Source: Bradyrhizobium sp. 1
GTDB taxonomy: Bacteria; Pseudomonadota; Alphaproteobacteria; Rhizobiales; Xanthobacteraceae
Assembly (NCBI RefSeq): GCF_023073315.1
Contig: NZ_JADPJH010000034.1
Coordinates: 62,001 to 126,000, forward strand
DNA length: 64,000 nucleotides
Direction: 5' to 3'
The position numbers and the translations under genes were made by a program. Shown here in pieces: positions 26,197-34,977 of the stretch. The notes beneath the pieces are model-generated. The model was not told the origin of the DNA. It was given only the letters and a program-made list of their open reading frames with translations, and ran no database searches. Position 1 is the stretch's first letter; each line of letters starts with the position of its first letter.

Positions 26197-26663
26197 TGAA
26201 ACGATTTGCAATTGCGCTACTCGCATGCGCGATCGCTGCCGGCGCGAGCTCGCTGACCGCGCAGACGGTGACGTCAGGCCTGCGCGGCCCGACCCCGCTC
26301 AATGACGAGGGCCCGGCGCCGCCGATGCTGCCGAACCGCAACACTTCTGAAAAGGAGTCGCGCAACTATCCGGAGCAGCCGCCGGTGATCCCGCATACGA
26401 TCGACGGCTACCAGATCGACCTCAACGGCAACAAATGCCTGTCCTGCCACGCGCGGTCGCGCACGGCCGAATCGCAGGCGCCGATGGTCTCGATCACGCA
26501 TTTCATGGACCGCGACGGCCAGTTCCTGGCCTCGATCTCGCCGCGGCGCTTTTTCTGCACGGAATGCCACGTGCCTCAGAACACCGCGACGCCGCCCGTG
26601 AGCAACGATTTCACCGACATCGACACGCTGCTGTCGCGCGCAAGCCCCGGTGGCCGGCGATGA
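26193..26663 (+). CDS. napB: Dihaem cytochrome c subunit NapB
   Basis: NapB passes electrons from NapC to NapA. The 156-residue precursor has a signal peptide (cleavage near LTAQ, residue 24) and two c-type haem sites, CLSCH at 82-86 and CTECH at 122-126. PPVIPHTIDGYQID is the usual NapB lead into the first haem. The ATG overlaps the napA stop (ATGA) and the 3' end overlaps napC in the same way, so napA-napB-napC are translationally coupled. Confidence 0.96.
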   Translation: MMKRFAIALLACAIAAGASSLTAQTVTSGLRGPTPLNDEGPAPPMLPNRNTSEKESRNYPEQPPVIPHTIDGYQIDLNGNKCLSCHARSRTAESQAPMVSITHFMDRDGQFLASISPRRFFCTECHVPQNTATPPVSNDFTDIDTLLSRASPGGRR

Positions 26664-27313
26664 CGACGACTGCTGACGAGCCCAAGGAGAAGCTGGAGGC
26701 CAAGCGCAGCTTTATCCTGCGAGCCTGGGATTTCGCGCGCGAGCTCTGGCAGGTGCTGATCCGGCCGAGCTCGGTGTTCGGGCTCGGCGTGCTGGTGCTG
26801 GCAGGCTTTGCGGCCGGCGTGATCTTCTGGGGCGGCTTCAACACCGCGCTGGAACTGACCAACACCGAAAAATTCTGCACCGGTTGTCACGAGATGCGCG
26901 AAAACGTCTTCGCCGAGCTGAAGTCGACCATCCACTTCACCAACCGCTCCGGCGTGCGGGCGACCTGCCCGGACTGCCACGTTCCGCACAACTGGACCGA
27001 CAAGATCGCGCGCAAGATGCAGGCCTCCAAGGAGGTCTGGGGCAAGCTTTTCGGCACGATCGACACGCGGGAGAAATTCCAGGACCACCGCCTCGAGCTC
27101 GCCGCGCACGAATGGGCGCGGTTCAAGGCCAACGATTCGCTGGAATGCCGCAACTGCCACAGCGCCGATTCCATGGACATCACAAAACAGTCGCCACGGG
27201 CCTCGGTGGCGCACCAGCGCTTCCTGTTCACCAAGGAAAAGACCTGCATCGACTGCCACAAGGGCATCGCCCACCATCTGCCCGACATGCGCGGCGTCCC
27301 CGGCTGGCAGTAG
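26660..27313 (+). CDS. napC: Tetrahaem membrane quinol dehydrogenase NapC
   Basis: NapC oxidises membrane quinol and feeds NapB. The 217-residue protein has one N-terminal membrane anchor (about 39-59) and four haem sites: CTGCH (73-77), CPDCH (103-107), CRNCH (163-167) and CIDCH (196-200). The sequence between sites (ENVFAELKSTIHFTNRSGVRATCPDCH) is typical of the NapC/NirT family. The ATG overlaps the napB stop. No napF, napG or napH is present, as expected for the rhizobial napEDABC type. Confidence 0.96.
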   Translation: MTTTADEPKEKLEAKRSFILRAWDFARELWQVLIRPSSVFGLGVLVLAGFAAGVIFWGGFNTALELTNTEKFCTGCHEMRENVFAELKSTIHFTNRSGVRATCPDCHVPHNWTDKIARKMQASKEVWGKLFGTIDTREKFQDHRLELAAHEWARFKANDSLECRNCHSADSMDITKQSPRASVAHQRFLFTKEKTCIDCHKGIAHHLPDMRGVPGWQ

Positions 27314-27401
27314 GGGCGGCCGCGCCGCTTGAATGGGCGGGGCGAATGGTTAGTTTTGGGGATGGCGAATCGCTCCGTTTCGCCCCTTCCTCAAGACAGA
27401 C

Positions 27402-28517
27402 ATGGCCACATTCACCCCGCATCAGGACGCCGCGCTGAAAGCCGTTGGCGACTGGCTGAAAGCAAAACCCGGCCGGAACGGCACGCCGCCGGTGTTCCGG
27501 CTGTTCGGCTTTGCCGGCACCGGCAAGACCACGCTGGCGCGGCATATCGCCGACGGTGTCGACGGCGAGGTGAAATTTGCCGCCTTCACGGGCAAGGCCG
27601 CGCTGGTCATGCGCAACAAGGGTTGCGACGAGGCCTCCACGATCCATTCGCTGATCTACCGTGCGCGCGAATCCGGCGAGGAGCAGCCGAGTTTTGAATT
27701 GTGGGACGACGCGCCGGCCTCCAAGGCCAAGCTGATCGTGATCGACGAATGCTCGATGGTCGATGCCGAACTGGGCCGCGATCTGATGTCGTTCGACTGC
27801 CCGCTGCTGGTGCTGGGCGATCCCGCGCAGCTGCCGCCGATCCAGGGCGCGGGCTTCTTCACCAACACCGAGCCCGACGCGATGCTGACCGAAGTGCATC
27901 GCCAGGCCCAGGACGACCCGATCGTGCGGATGTCGATGGACGTGCGCGAGGGCCGCGAGCTCGACATCGGCCGCTACGGCGAGAGCGAGGTGGTGTCGCG
28001 CAAGGAGCTCGATCCCGATCGCGTCATGAGCGCCGACCAGGTTCTGGTCGGCCGCAACAACACGCGACGCGCTTACAACATGCGGGTGCGGCAGCGCCAG
28101 AACATCGAGGACGTCTTCCCGGTCGCCGGCGACAAGCTGGTGTGCCTGCGCAACAACCGCAAGAAGGGCCTGTTCAACGGCGGCCTGTGGCGCGTGAAGT
28201 CGCGCAACACCTCGCGCTCGAAATCGCGCATCCTCAGCATGCGGCTGTCGCCGGACGAGGATCTTGGCCACAAGATCACAAAAGTCTCCGTGCGCGCCGA
28301 TTGCTTCGAGGGCGGCGTCGAGGCGATCGCCTGGGAGCAGCGCAAGCCCTATGACGAGTTCGACTACGGCTATGTGCTGACGGTGCACAAATCGCAGGGC
28401 TCGCAATGGGACGACGTCGTGCTGTTCGACGAGAGCTTTGCGTTCGGGGAGAGCCGGGCGCGGTGGCTGTACACGGGGATCACGCGGGCGGCGAAACGGT
28501 TGAGTATCGTGGTGTGA
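27402..28517 (+). CDS. RecD/Dda-like superfamily 1 DNA helicase
   Basis: This 371-residue ATPase has the SF1B helicase motifs: FGFAGTGKTTLARHIA (Walker A, near residue 38), FAAFTGKAALVMR (Ia), IVIDECSMVD (II), LVLGDPAQLPPI (III), a RecD-type SH3-like region, and YVLTVHKSQGSQWDDVVLFDES (V) with LYTGITRAAKRLSIVV (VI). It is a single-chain 5'-3' helicase of the phage Dda type, much shorter than RecD2. The role is probably DNA repair or recombination. It starts 88 nt after napC and has no functional link to it. Confidence 0.88.
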   Translation: MATFTPHQDAALKAVGDWLKAKPGRNGTPPVFRLFGFAGTGKTTLARHIADGVDGEVKFAAFTGKAALVMRNKGCDEASTIHSLIYRARESGEEQPSFELWDDAPASKAKLIVIDECSMVDAELGRDLMSFDCPLLVLGDPAQLPPIQGAGFFTNTEPDAMLTEVHRQAQDDPIVRMSMDVREGRELDIGRYGESEVVSRKELDPDRVMSADQVLVGRNNTRRAYNMRVRQRQNIEDVFPVAGDKLVCLRNNRKKGLFNGGLWRVKSRNTSRSKSRILSMRLSPDEDLGHKITKVSVRADCFEGGVEAIAWEQRKPYDEFDYGYVLTVHKSQGSQWDDVVLFDESFAFGESRARWLYTGITRAAKRLSIVV

Positions 28518-28519
28518 CT

Positions 28520-28631
28520 GTAGGGTGGGTTAGCGTAGCGTAACCCACCTGTTTAATCTCCGCGGCGGCAGAAGTGGTGGGTTACGCCGAGCAGATGCGC
28601 TTCGCGCATCTGCAGGGCTAACCCACCCTAC
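28520..28631. repeat. Dispersed palindromic repeat, family E copy 2
   Basis: GTAGGGTGGGTTAGC (28520-28534) is matched exactly in inverse by GCTAACCCACCCTAC (28617-28631). Inside is a hairpin, GCAGATGCGC-TTC-GCGCATCTGC, and a second pair of GGGTTA/TAACCC arms. It starts 3 nt after the helicase stop. Confidence 0.85.
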
Positions 28632-28647
28632 GGCACCGTCGTAGCCC

Positions 28648-30336
28648 TCACTTCCCCGCCACAAAATAAAAATCCTCTCTCCCCGGCGGCGAGCCGTATG
28701 AAAACGGCTGCTGCTCGTGCTTGGTCACGGACCAGACGTCGTCGCGGACGATGTCGAACAGTTTTCTGATCTCGACTTTGGGCGTCTTGATCTCGCGGGC
28801 GAGCGCGGTGGCGAACGGGCTGTCGGCGCCGCCATCGCCGTCCATCGCGGTCTCGCCGTGCTTGGCGGCATAGACCACCATGAAGCCGGTGCCGGGCTCG
28901 ATGTTGGAAAAGCCCTTGTCCACCAGCTTGAGCGACAGCGTGCGCTGCATGGTCGGCGCGAACGGATTGTCGCGGCAGGCATCCAGCATCACCAGACGCA
29001 CTTTACGTGCAGCGCCCACCGCTGCGATCACCTGCTCCAGCGCAACCGCTTGCGTCTCGGCGTCCCGGTCGGCGGCAAGCTTGGCGTCGACAGGGACGAG
29101 ATAGTTCACGCCGCCGATCTCAAACCCGTGGCCGGCGTAATAGACCACCGCCCAGTCGGCCTTTTCCGCTTCGTCGGCAAAAGTCTTCAGCGCCTCGAAG
29201 AACTTGTCGCGGGTGAGGTCGCTGACCGAGATCACGGTCTGGAAACCGACATCGTGCAGCACGCTTGCGATCAGTTTCGCATCGCGCGGCGGATTGGGCA
29301 GTGCGTGCACGTTCTTGTAGGCGCCGTTGCCGATCACCAGCGCGACGCGGCGCCCCGTCGGCGCGCCCGCAGGCACTTGCGGCGTCAGCGCGGCGAGCCG
29401 CGCTTGCGCGATGGCACGGGCGCGCGCGACGTCGAGCTCGTCGAACCTCGTCAGCGAATAGGCCGCCGCGCGATAGTCGGCGCGGGCCTGGGCGAGATCC
29501 TTCCTCCGCTCGTAGAGCTGGCCGCGGCCGGAATGGGCGCGCACGCTGTTCGGGTTGAGCTGAAGGGCGGCGTTGTAGTCCTTCAGCGCTGCGTCGAGGT
29601 CGCCCTTCATCACGTAGACCTCGGCGCGATTGATGATCGCGAACCCGTTTTTCGGCTGCTTCTCGATCAGGCCATTGCAGTCAGCGAAGGCCTGGTCGAA
29701 CTTGCCCATCAAGCCGTAGGTGATGCAGCGGTTGCTGACGATCTGCGGCGAAGTCGGGTCGATTTTCTCGGCTTCCGCGAAATCGGCGATCGCGCCGTCA
29801 TAATCCTTGGTCAGCGTGCGCACGCGGGCTCGATTGGTCCAGCCGAACAGGAATTTGGGCGCATATTTGATCGACAGGTTGAAGTCGTCGAGCGCGCTTT
29901 GCAGGGCGTTCTGGCGCAGATAAATGGTGCCGCGGTTGTTATAGGGAGGACCGAAGGTCGGCCGCTTCTGGATGGCGAGATTGTAGTCGGCCATCGCCAA
30001 ATCGTCCTGCCCCTTGCGCCCGCGGACGATGCCGCGTCCGTCGAGCGCCAAGACGTTGTCCGGGTCGAGGTCGAGGGCCGTCGAAAAGGCCTCCAGCGCC
30101 TTGTCGTTGTCGCGCTTGTTGAGCAGCGCATTCCCGTGCACCACGAGCGCCATCACCTTGTCCTTGCCGGTGAGACGGTCCGCGTTGAGCAGGTTCTCGC
30201 AGGCCTGTATCCGCGCCTGCGTCTCTGCCCGTCCGTCGCGGCAGGTGGCAAGGTCGTCGCCGGGTTGGGGGTCGGCCATGGCGATCCTGGCGCAGGCGGC
30301 CAGGGCGATGAGGGTCAGGAAAACGACGCGCAGCAT
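28648..30336 (-). CDS. Exported TPR-caspase protein (peptidase C14 family)
   Basis: The 562-residue protein has a signal peptide (MLRVVFLTLIALAACARIAM, cleavage near ADP), about six tetratricopeptide repeats (residues 60-300) and a caspase-fold domain (329-555). The catalytic dyad is H403 in VVYYAGHGFEIGG and C454 in VMLDACRDNPF, both intact. Prokaryotic caspase homologues of this kind cleave after basic residues or act in stress responses. With N-terminal TPRs and a signal peptide it is probably a periplasmic protease or scaffold. No adjacent gene suggests a substrate. Confidence 0.9.
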   Translation of the reverse strand: MLRVVFLTLIALAACARIAMADPQPGDDLATCRDGRAETQARIQACENLLNADRLTGKDKVMALVVHGNALLNKRDNDKALEAFSTALDLDPDNVLALDGRGIVRGRKGQDDLAMADYNLAIQKRPTFGPPYNNRGTIYLRQNALQSALDDFNLSIKYAPKFLFGWTNRARVRTLTKDYDGAIADFAEAEKIDPTSPQIVSNRCITYGLMGKFDQAFADCNGLIEKQPKNGFAIINRAEVYVMKGDLDAALKDYNAALQLNPNSVRAHSGRGQLYERRKDLAQARADYRAAAYSLTRFDELDVARARAIAQARLAALTPQVPAGAPTGRRVALVIGNGAYKNVHALPNPPRDAKLIASVLHDVGFQTVISVSDLTRDKFFEALKTFADEAEKADWAVVYYAGHGFEIGGVNYLVPVDAKLAADRDAETQAVALEQVIAAVGAARKVRLVMLDACRDNPFAPTMQRTLSLKLVDKGFSNIEPGTGFMVVYAAKHGETAMDGDGGADSPFATALAREIKTPKVEIRKLFDIVRDDVWSVTKHEQQPFSYGSPPGREDFYFVAGK

Positions 30337-30406
30337 TTTGTCAGGTCAGCTCCAGCCACCACATTTTTAAGTCGATCGACGATCGCGCGGGTTCATCTCT
30401 CGTTTT

Positions 30407-30475
30407 GAGCATGATCTTTGCGGAAAACCGCTTCACACGTTTCGCTAACGCGCCCTTCGGGTCCGGATCATGCTC
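30407..30475. repeat. Dispersed palindromic repeat, family A copy 3, in a 327-nt gap
   Basis: GAGCATGATC and GATCATGCTC flank a core lengthened by about 20 nt (TTCGCTAACGCGCCCTTCGGG). It is the only recognisable element in the 30337-30663 intergenic stretch, which otherwise holds the divergent upstream regions of the caspase and msrA genes. No promoter motif could be assigned there. Confidence 0.75.
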
Positions 30476-30663
30476 TTAGCGCGGAGTTCCTGATCCCGCC
30501 AAGCCGGCCCAGCATGCGGCATTTTTCACAGACTGGTGTCCGTCCCGGCGTAACAATCTGCGGGTGCGCCCGTATCTCAAATGATGCGAAAACGCCGCCG
30601 GCAGGCTGTTCGCCCGGCGCCAACCGACCTAGACTATCCCACCTTCCGGAAAGAGGCTCTGCC

Positions 30664-31368
<705 letters not shown>

Positions 31369-31413
31369 TCGCGAGATCGCACAAAGCAAGATCACTCAAG
31401 AAACGGGAGACCC

Positions 31414-31848
31414 ATGCCCGACACCAAGACGAAAACCACCAACGACCAAACCACTGACGACAAGGTCGTCAAGAGCGAAGAGCAGTGGCGCAGCGAGCTG
31501 TCGCCGATGCAGTACGCGGTGCTGCGCGAGAAGGCGACCGAGCGTCCCTTCTCCGGTGAGTATGAGCACGACCACCGCGCCGGCACCTACGTCTGCGCCG
31601 GCTGCGGCAACGTGCTGTTCGAATCCGATGCCAAGTTCGATTCCGGCTGCGGCTGGCCGAGCTTCACCCAGCCCGCCGTCGATAGCCATGTCGACGAGGA
31701 GCGGGACGTCAGCCACGGCATGCTCCGCACCGAGGTGCTCTGCTCCAAATGCAGCGGCCATCTCGGCCATGTCTTCCCCGACGGTCCGGGGCCGACCGGC
31801 CTGCGCTACTGCATCAATTCGGCTTCGCTGAAGCTCGAGCCAAAATAA
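31414..31848 (+). CDS. msrB: Peptide-methionine (R)-S-oxide reductase MsrB
   Basis: MsrB repairs R-methionine sulfoxide. The 144-residue protein has the zinc-binding pairs C61/C64 (CAGCG) and C110/C113 (CSKCSGHLGHVF), the substrate pocket GCGWPSF and the catalytic C133 in RYCINSASL. No signal peptide was seen, so it acts in the cytoplasm, unlike its partner MsrA. It is cotranscribed with msrA and closed by a perfect 16-bp hairpin. Confidence 0.95.
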   Translation: MPDTKTKTTNDQTTDDKVVKSEEQWRSELSPMQYAVLREKATERPFSGEYEHDHRAGTYVCAGCGNVLFESDAKFDSGCGWPSFTQPAVDSHVDEERDVSHGMLRTEVLCSKCSGHLGHVFPDGPGPTGLRYCINSASLKLEPK

Positions 31849-31852
31849 CGTT

Positions 31853-31887
31853 GCGCCGCCGGGTTCCACCATGGAACCCGGCGGCGC
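31853..31887 (+). terminator. Hairpin terminator after msrB
   Basis: GCGCCGCCGGGTTCCA (31853-31868) and its exact complement (31872-31887) form a 16-bp stem with a 3-nt loop, beginning 4 nt after the msrB stop. Only a short interrupted T-run follows, so it may stop transcription imperfectly and also protect the 3' end. Confidence 0.75.
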
Positions 31888-31954
31888 GATGTGCTTTTCT
31901 TGTCTGGCGGTGCGGTCGATCGTCGTTTTCGCGACGGCCGCCAGGGAGGATGCC

Positions 31955-32119
31955 ATGGGTCTTGGGACCATCCTGATCATCCTGGTGATCATCTATCTGC
32001 TGGGCGGCATGTCCGGGCGGATCGGCGGCTATGGCTACGGCATGGGCCATTCCGGCATGGGGATCGGCGGCCTCGTGCTGGTGGTGCTGATCGTGCTGCT
32101 GCTGCTTGGCAAACTATAA
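31955..32119 (+). CDS. Small DUF3309-like membrane protein, 54 residues
   Basis: It opens MGLGTILIILVIIYLLGGMS, continues with a Gly/Tyr/His loop (GRIGGYGYGMGHSGMG) and closes with a second span, LVLVVLIVLLLLGKL. Two short spans around a Gly-rich loop are the layout of DUF3309 proteins. GGGAGGA precedes the ATG. The longer open frame begins within the msrB terminator and is rejected. The function is unknown. Confidence 0.75.
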   Translation: MGLGTILIILVIIYLLGGMSGRIGGYGYGMGHSGMGIGGLVLVVLIVLLLLGKL

Positions 32120-32331
32120 ACCATCCAAGATATTGAAATTACTTGATTTATAGCCCTTGCGGGGCTGCCATGCGCGGATTCATCATCTCCCATCGCGGGG
32201 GTCGCAATTTTGTCAAAACAGCCTATATTGGTGGACGAAAGTGATGCGCGGCGGGCCCACCCGATTGTGGCCTCCGCACTCCCAAACCCCACGCGCTTAA
32301 AGCCCCAGACAAGATCACGAGGTCTTTGACC

Positions 32332-32625
32332 ATGCGTCCACTGCGTCCGTTCAACTTCTCCACCTCCGCCGAGCTCTTCCCCGCTGCGATCCGCAAGAAG
32401 AAGCGCGCCGGCTTCACGTATCGCCGGTTCGGCACTGCGGCCGAAGCCGTGCAGTTCGCGATGGAGCAGTTGCCGACGGATTCGCTGAACGGCGCCTATC
32501 TTCAGGTCGAGGAAGCCCGCTTCGACCAGAACGGCATTCGCTCGCTCTATGAGAGCGAAGCCTTCCCGCTCGAGCGCCACCGCAAGCCCGAGCCGGTCGC
32601 CGAGACCGACGCCGACGCGGCGTAA
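32332..32625 (+). CDS. Conserved hypothetical protein, 97 residues
   Basis: A soluble, basic protein (MRPLRPFNFSTSAELFPAAI) with conserved-looking FTYRRFGTAAEAVQFAMEQLP and QVEEARFDQNGIRSLYES segments. This type is frequent in Bradyrhizobium and has no known role. GAGG lies about 10 nt before the ATG. It has its own 212-nt upstream region and a strong terminator, so it is monocistronic. Confidence 0.75.
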   Translation: MRPLRPFNFSTSAELFPAAIRKKKRAGFTYRRFGTAAEAVQFAMEQLPTDSLNGAYLQVEEARFDQNGIRSLYESEAFPLERHRKPEPVAETDADAA

Positions 32626-32655
32626 GCTTTTTCGCCAAGTCTCTGATGTGCGCTG

Positions 32656-32695
32656 AAAGCGCGACGGCCGAAAGGTCGTCGCGCTTTTTGCGTTT
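32656..32695 (+). terminator. Rho-independent terminator
   Basis: AAAGCGCGACG (32656-32666) pairs with CGTCGCGCTTT (32677-32687). An inner CC-GAAA-GG caps the stem with a GNRA-type tetraloop, and T residues follow. Confidence 0.9.
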
Positions 32696-32703
32696 TTGGG
32701 GCG

Positions 32704-32870
32704 GTGCTCTCTCTTCCCCCTCTCCCCGTTCTTACGGAGAGGGTTGGGGTGAGGGGCTCTACCCGCGAGGACATTGAGAATTGGACTCGCGGAGACTCCC
32801 CCTCACCCGCCACGCTTCGCGTGTCGGCCTCTCCCCGCACGCGGGGAGAGGCGAAGAAAGAAGCATTCGT
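32704..32870. repeat. Dispersed repeat, family D copy 1
   Basis: CCCTCTCCCCGTTCTTACGG, GAGAGGGTTGGGGTGAGGGGC, GGACTCGCGGAGA and CCCCCTCACCC recur in the same order at 56655-56835. The two halves are partly complementary and could form a long hairpin. Confidence 0.8.
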
Positions 32871-32872
32871 TT

Positions 32873-33421
32873 CTAGACGCGAGGCTGCTTGTCGAGCCAG
32901 CGGCGCAGGAGCCGCACATTGCGCATGTTGGCGCGGAACATGACGTCGAAGGCGTCGCCCGCGAACGGCACGATGCCGACCACGCCGTCGACCGCGACAT
33001 TGCCGAGCATGCGCGCGGTGATGTACCAGGGCGCGCCGAGCGCGCGCGCCTCGCGCACCAGCCACAGCGAGATCGCAGTGGTGATGATGTCGCCGACGAT
33101 GGGGATCAGCCCGATCAGGCCATCGATGCCGTAGCGGATATTGGTGCCGGGCAGGACGAAGGCGACATCGAGCAGTTTTGCGATTGCCTCGATCCGCGCG
33201 ATCCGCTGCTCCCGCGTGAGATTGGCGAACGGATTGCCGGTAAACTGACCGTCTTTGCCGAAGTCGAAGCGAAACTCCTGAAGTCCCTCCTTCAACGTTT
33301 CGGAGCGGATCTCATGCCCTTCTTGGTCAATGATCGGCCCGCGCGCGGTGTCCGAAAAGGGCGCGCGCGAGCGGTCCCCGGAACGGGGCCGGCGCGGAGC
33401 AAGTATATCGTCGTCAGACAT
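32873..33421 (-). CDS. DUF4112 membrane protein
   Basis: This 182-residue protein has a charged N-terminus of about 75 residues and then the DUF4112 core: RIARIEAIAKLLDVAFVLPGTNIRYGIDGLIGLIPIVGDIITTAISLWLV. The repeated GLIGLIPIVGD and GVVGIVPFAGDAFDVMFRAN are the family hallmarks, forming two short membrane helices. The function is unknown. The chosen start gives MSDDDILAPRRP; a second ATG two codons earlier is possible. Confidence 0.88.
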   Translation of the reverse strand: MSDDDILAPRRPRSGDRSRAPFSDTARGPIIDQEGHEIRSETLKEGLQEFRFDFGKDGQFTGNPFANLTREQRIARIEAIAKLLDVAFVLPGTNIRYGIDGLIGLIPIVGDIITTAISLWLVREARALGAPWYITARMLGNVAVDGVVGIVPFAGDAFDVMFRANMRNVRLLRRWLDKQPRV

Positions 33422-33488
33422 GGTCATGGCCTTGAGAGAACGCACCAGCGCCGTGGAGGTTGCTGACCCGCGCCCGAAGGTCGCGCAG

Positions 33489-33914
33489 TCAGGTCGAGGA
33501 CGCCGCGGCTTGCGGCTCCTCGATATATCTATGCACGAACCAGGACGAAATCGCCGCCGGCACGAAGCCGACGAGGCCATACAGGATGAACTGCACCGCG
33601 CCCGAATCCGGCCCGCGCGAGCTGTAGGTCAGCGACGCCAGGGCGAAGGCGAACAGCCCGACCAGCAGCATCCGCAAGCCCGGGCCGACCCGCCTGATAT
33701 GGATCAGGATGTCATCGACCGCGCCGATCATCAGCGAGGGCAGGAAGCCGAACAGATAGCTGTATTGCAGGGACTTGAAGAACACCACGAACAGCTTGCC
33801 GACCTCGCCGAGGTTGGTCTGGGCCCAATAGCCGGACTGATAGGTCGTCGTCAGCAGCAGCAGGAACCCGCCGACGAACGGACCAACCAGCGCAAACACC
33901 AGATAGCGTTTCAT
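33489..33914 (-). CDS. Four-span membrane protein of unknown function
   Basis: This 141-residue protein has four hydrophobic segments: residues about 3-24 (LVFALVGPFVGGFLLLL), 40-65, 78-100 and 108-130. Between them are YQSGYWAQTNLGEVGKLF and DDILIHIRRVGPGLRML. The layout resembles small DUF5413-type proteins of Bradyrhizobium, but I cannot confirm the family. GAGGGG lies 6 nt before ATG 33914; the frame also has a TTG one codon earlier. It is upstream of the DUF4112 gene on the same strand, with a 67-nt gap. Confidence 0.7.
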   Translation of the reverse strand: MKRYLVFALVGPFVGGFLLLLTTTYQSGYWAQTNLGEVGKLFVVFFKSLQYSYLFGFLPSLMIGAVDDILIHIRRVGPGLRMLLVGLFAFALASLTYSSRGPDSGAVQFILYGLVGFVPAAISSWFVHRYIEEPQAAASST

Positions 33915-33993
33915 CAAAACCCCTCACCTATCCGCCCTTTTATAGCAGTGCGGCGGGAAGCTTGGATAGCGGGGTTCCCGGCCGCCCGAAGGG

Positions 33994-34018
33994 GGAACAA
34001 GTGGCAAGGCGACGAGTT
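33994..34018 (+). promoter_or_regulatory. EcfG-like promoter for the cysteine-rich gene
   Basis: GGAAC (33994-33998), a 17-nt spacer and GTT (34016-34018) match GGAAC-N16/17-CGTT apart from the first -10 base. The start codon is 45 nt downstream. Confidence 0.5.
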
Positions 34019-34063
34019 TTGACAGGACTTTGAAATCACCCGTCATCAATTGGAGTCGTGTCG

Positions 34064-34309
34064 ATGTTCCGCAAATCCGTACTCTCCGCGACACTCGTCC
34101 TCGCAACCCTGACCGGTGCATCGATGACGCCGGTTCTCGCGCAAGGCCATATGGGAACGTCGCAGGAGCAGAACGCCTGCTCGCGCGATGCGTCGCGGCT
34201 GTGCCGCAAGGATCTCGGCAACGACGGCGCGGTGCAAGGCTGCCTGCAAGCCAACCGCGCAAAACTGTCGAGGTCTTGCAGCAAGGTGTTCGCGAGCCAT
34301 GGAATGTAA
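34064..34309 (+). CDS. Exported cysteine-rich protein 1
   Basis: The 81-residue precursor has a signal peptide ending near VLAQ (residue 27). The mature part holds four cysteines at 39, 47, 60 and 72, a C-x7-C-x12-C-x11-C pattern with CSRDASRLC and SRSC. The spacing is identical in the next gene. It resembles the cysteine-rich repeat of GLG1-like proteins. GGAG sits 8 nt before the ATG, favouring it over a GTG two codons upstream. It is probably a disulfide-bonded periplasmic protein of unknown function, possibly stress induced. Confidence 0.72.
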   Translation: MFRKSVLSATLVLATLTGASMTPVLAQGHMGTSQEQNACSRDASRLCRKDLGNDGAVQGCLQANRAKLSRSCSKVFASHGM

Positions 34310-34593
34310 GATCCACTGGAATGCAAGATCCACATGTGAGTGCGGAGGCGCATTGTGCGTGACGTACGCGCAACAATTGCGAATTCATTCGCGCCGCCCA
34401 TTGCAGCTGTTTGACAATGGCGCATACTTCACTCGGGCGGCGCAGCACTTTTCGATTCGAACATCATGAAATCGAGCGACCACATGCGGGATTGAGATCC
34501 CGGCGTGAAGGCTGAGACATGCGGCAGTTCAAGCCGCGTGCGGCGCCCCAAAACCAAGTGGTTCAATCCACGGAACTCGGGGACGCATTTCGC

Positions 34594-34890
34594 ATGACAC
34601 GCTATCAGACCATCGCTTCGCTGTTTAAGACCACCGCTTCGCTGTTGGCCTTCGCCACCGCCGCCATCGCACTCCAGACAACGCCCGGCCTCGCCTTCTC
34701 GTCCGAAGCGCAGCAGATGTGCTCGGGCGATGCGATGCGGCTGTGCTCCAGTGAAATCCCCGACATCCCCCGGATCAGGGCCTGTATGGTGCAGAAGAAG
34801 GCGCAGGTCAGCCCCGGCTGCCGCGCCGTGATGGACCGCGAGGCGGCCGCCGCCACAACATCGCGCAAGCGGGAAGCGACGGCGCAATAA
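34594..34890 (+). CDS. Exported cysteine-rich protein 2 (paralogue of the preceding gene)
   Basis: The 98-residue precursor has an N-terminal hydrophobic leader (FKTTASLLAFATAAIAL) ending near GLAF. Four cysteines stand at 43, 51, 64 and 76, again C-x7-C-x12-C-x11-C, in CSGDAMRLC, IRACM and SPGC. A charged tail rich in Ala, Arg and Lys follows. The frame is open to an ATG at 34519, but the start at 34594 gives a proper leader. It is on the same strand as paralogue 1, 284 nt downstream. The function is unknown. Confidence 0.72.
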   Translation: MTRYQTIASLFKTTASLLAFATAAIALQTTPGLAFSSEAQQMCSGDAMRLCSSEIPDIPRIRACMVQKKAQVSPGCRAVMDREAAAATTSRKREATAQ

Positions 34891-34977
34891 CCAGCGGATC
34901 GCCTGCGAAACCCTGGTCCGAGGGAAACATTGGCGATGTCCGACATTGATCCGCTTCGACAATCATCGGAGCGGAAC

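Noticed and set aside
31874..31898. GGAAC-N17-TTT upstream of the DUF3309-like gene
   Set aside because: The -10 lacks the G of GTT and the -35 is inside the msrB terminator stem, so the match is probably accidental.
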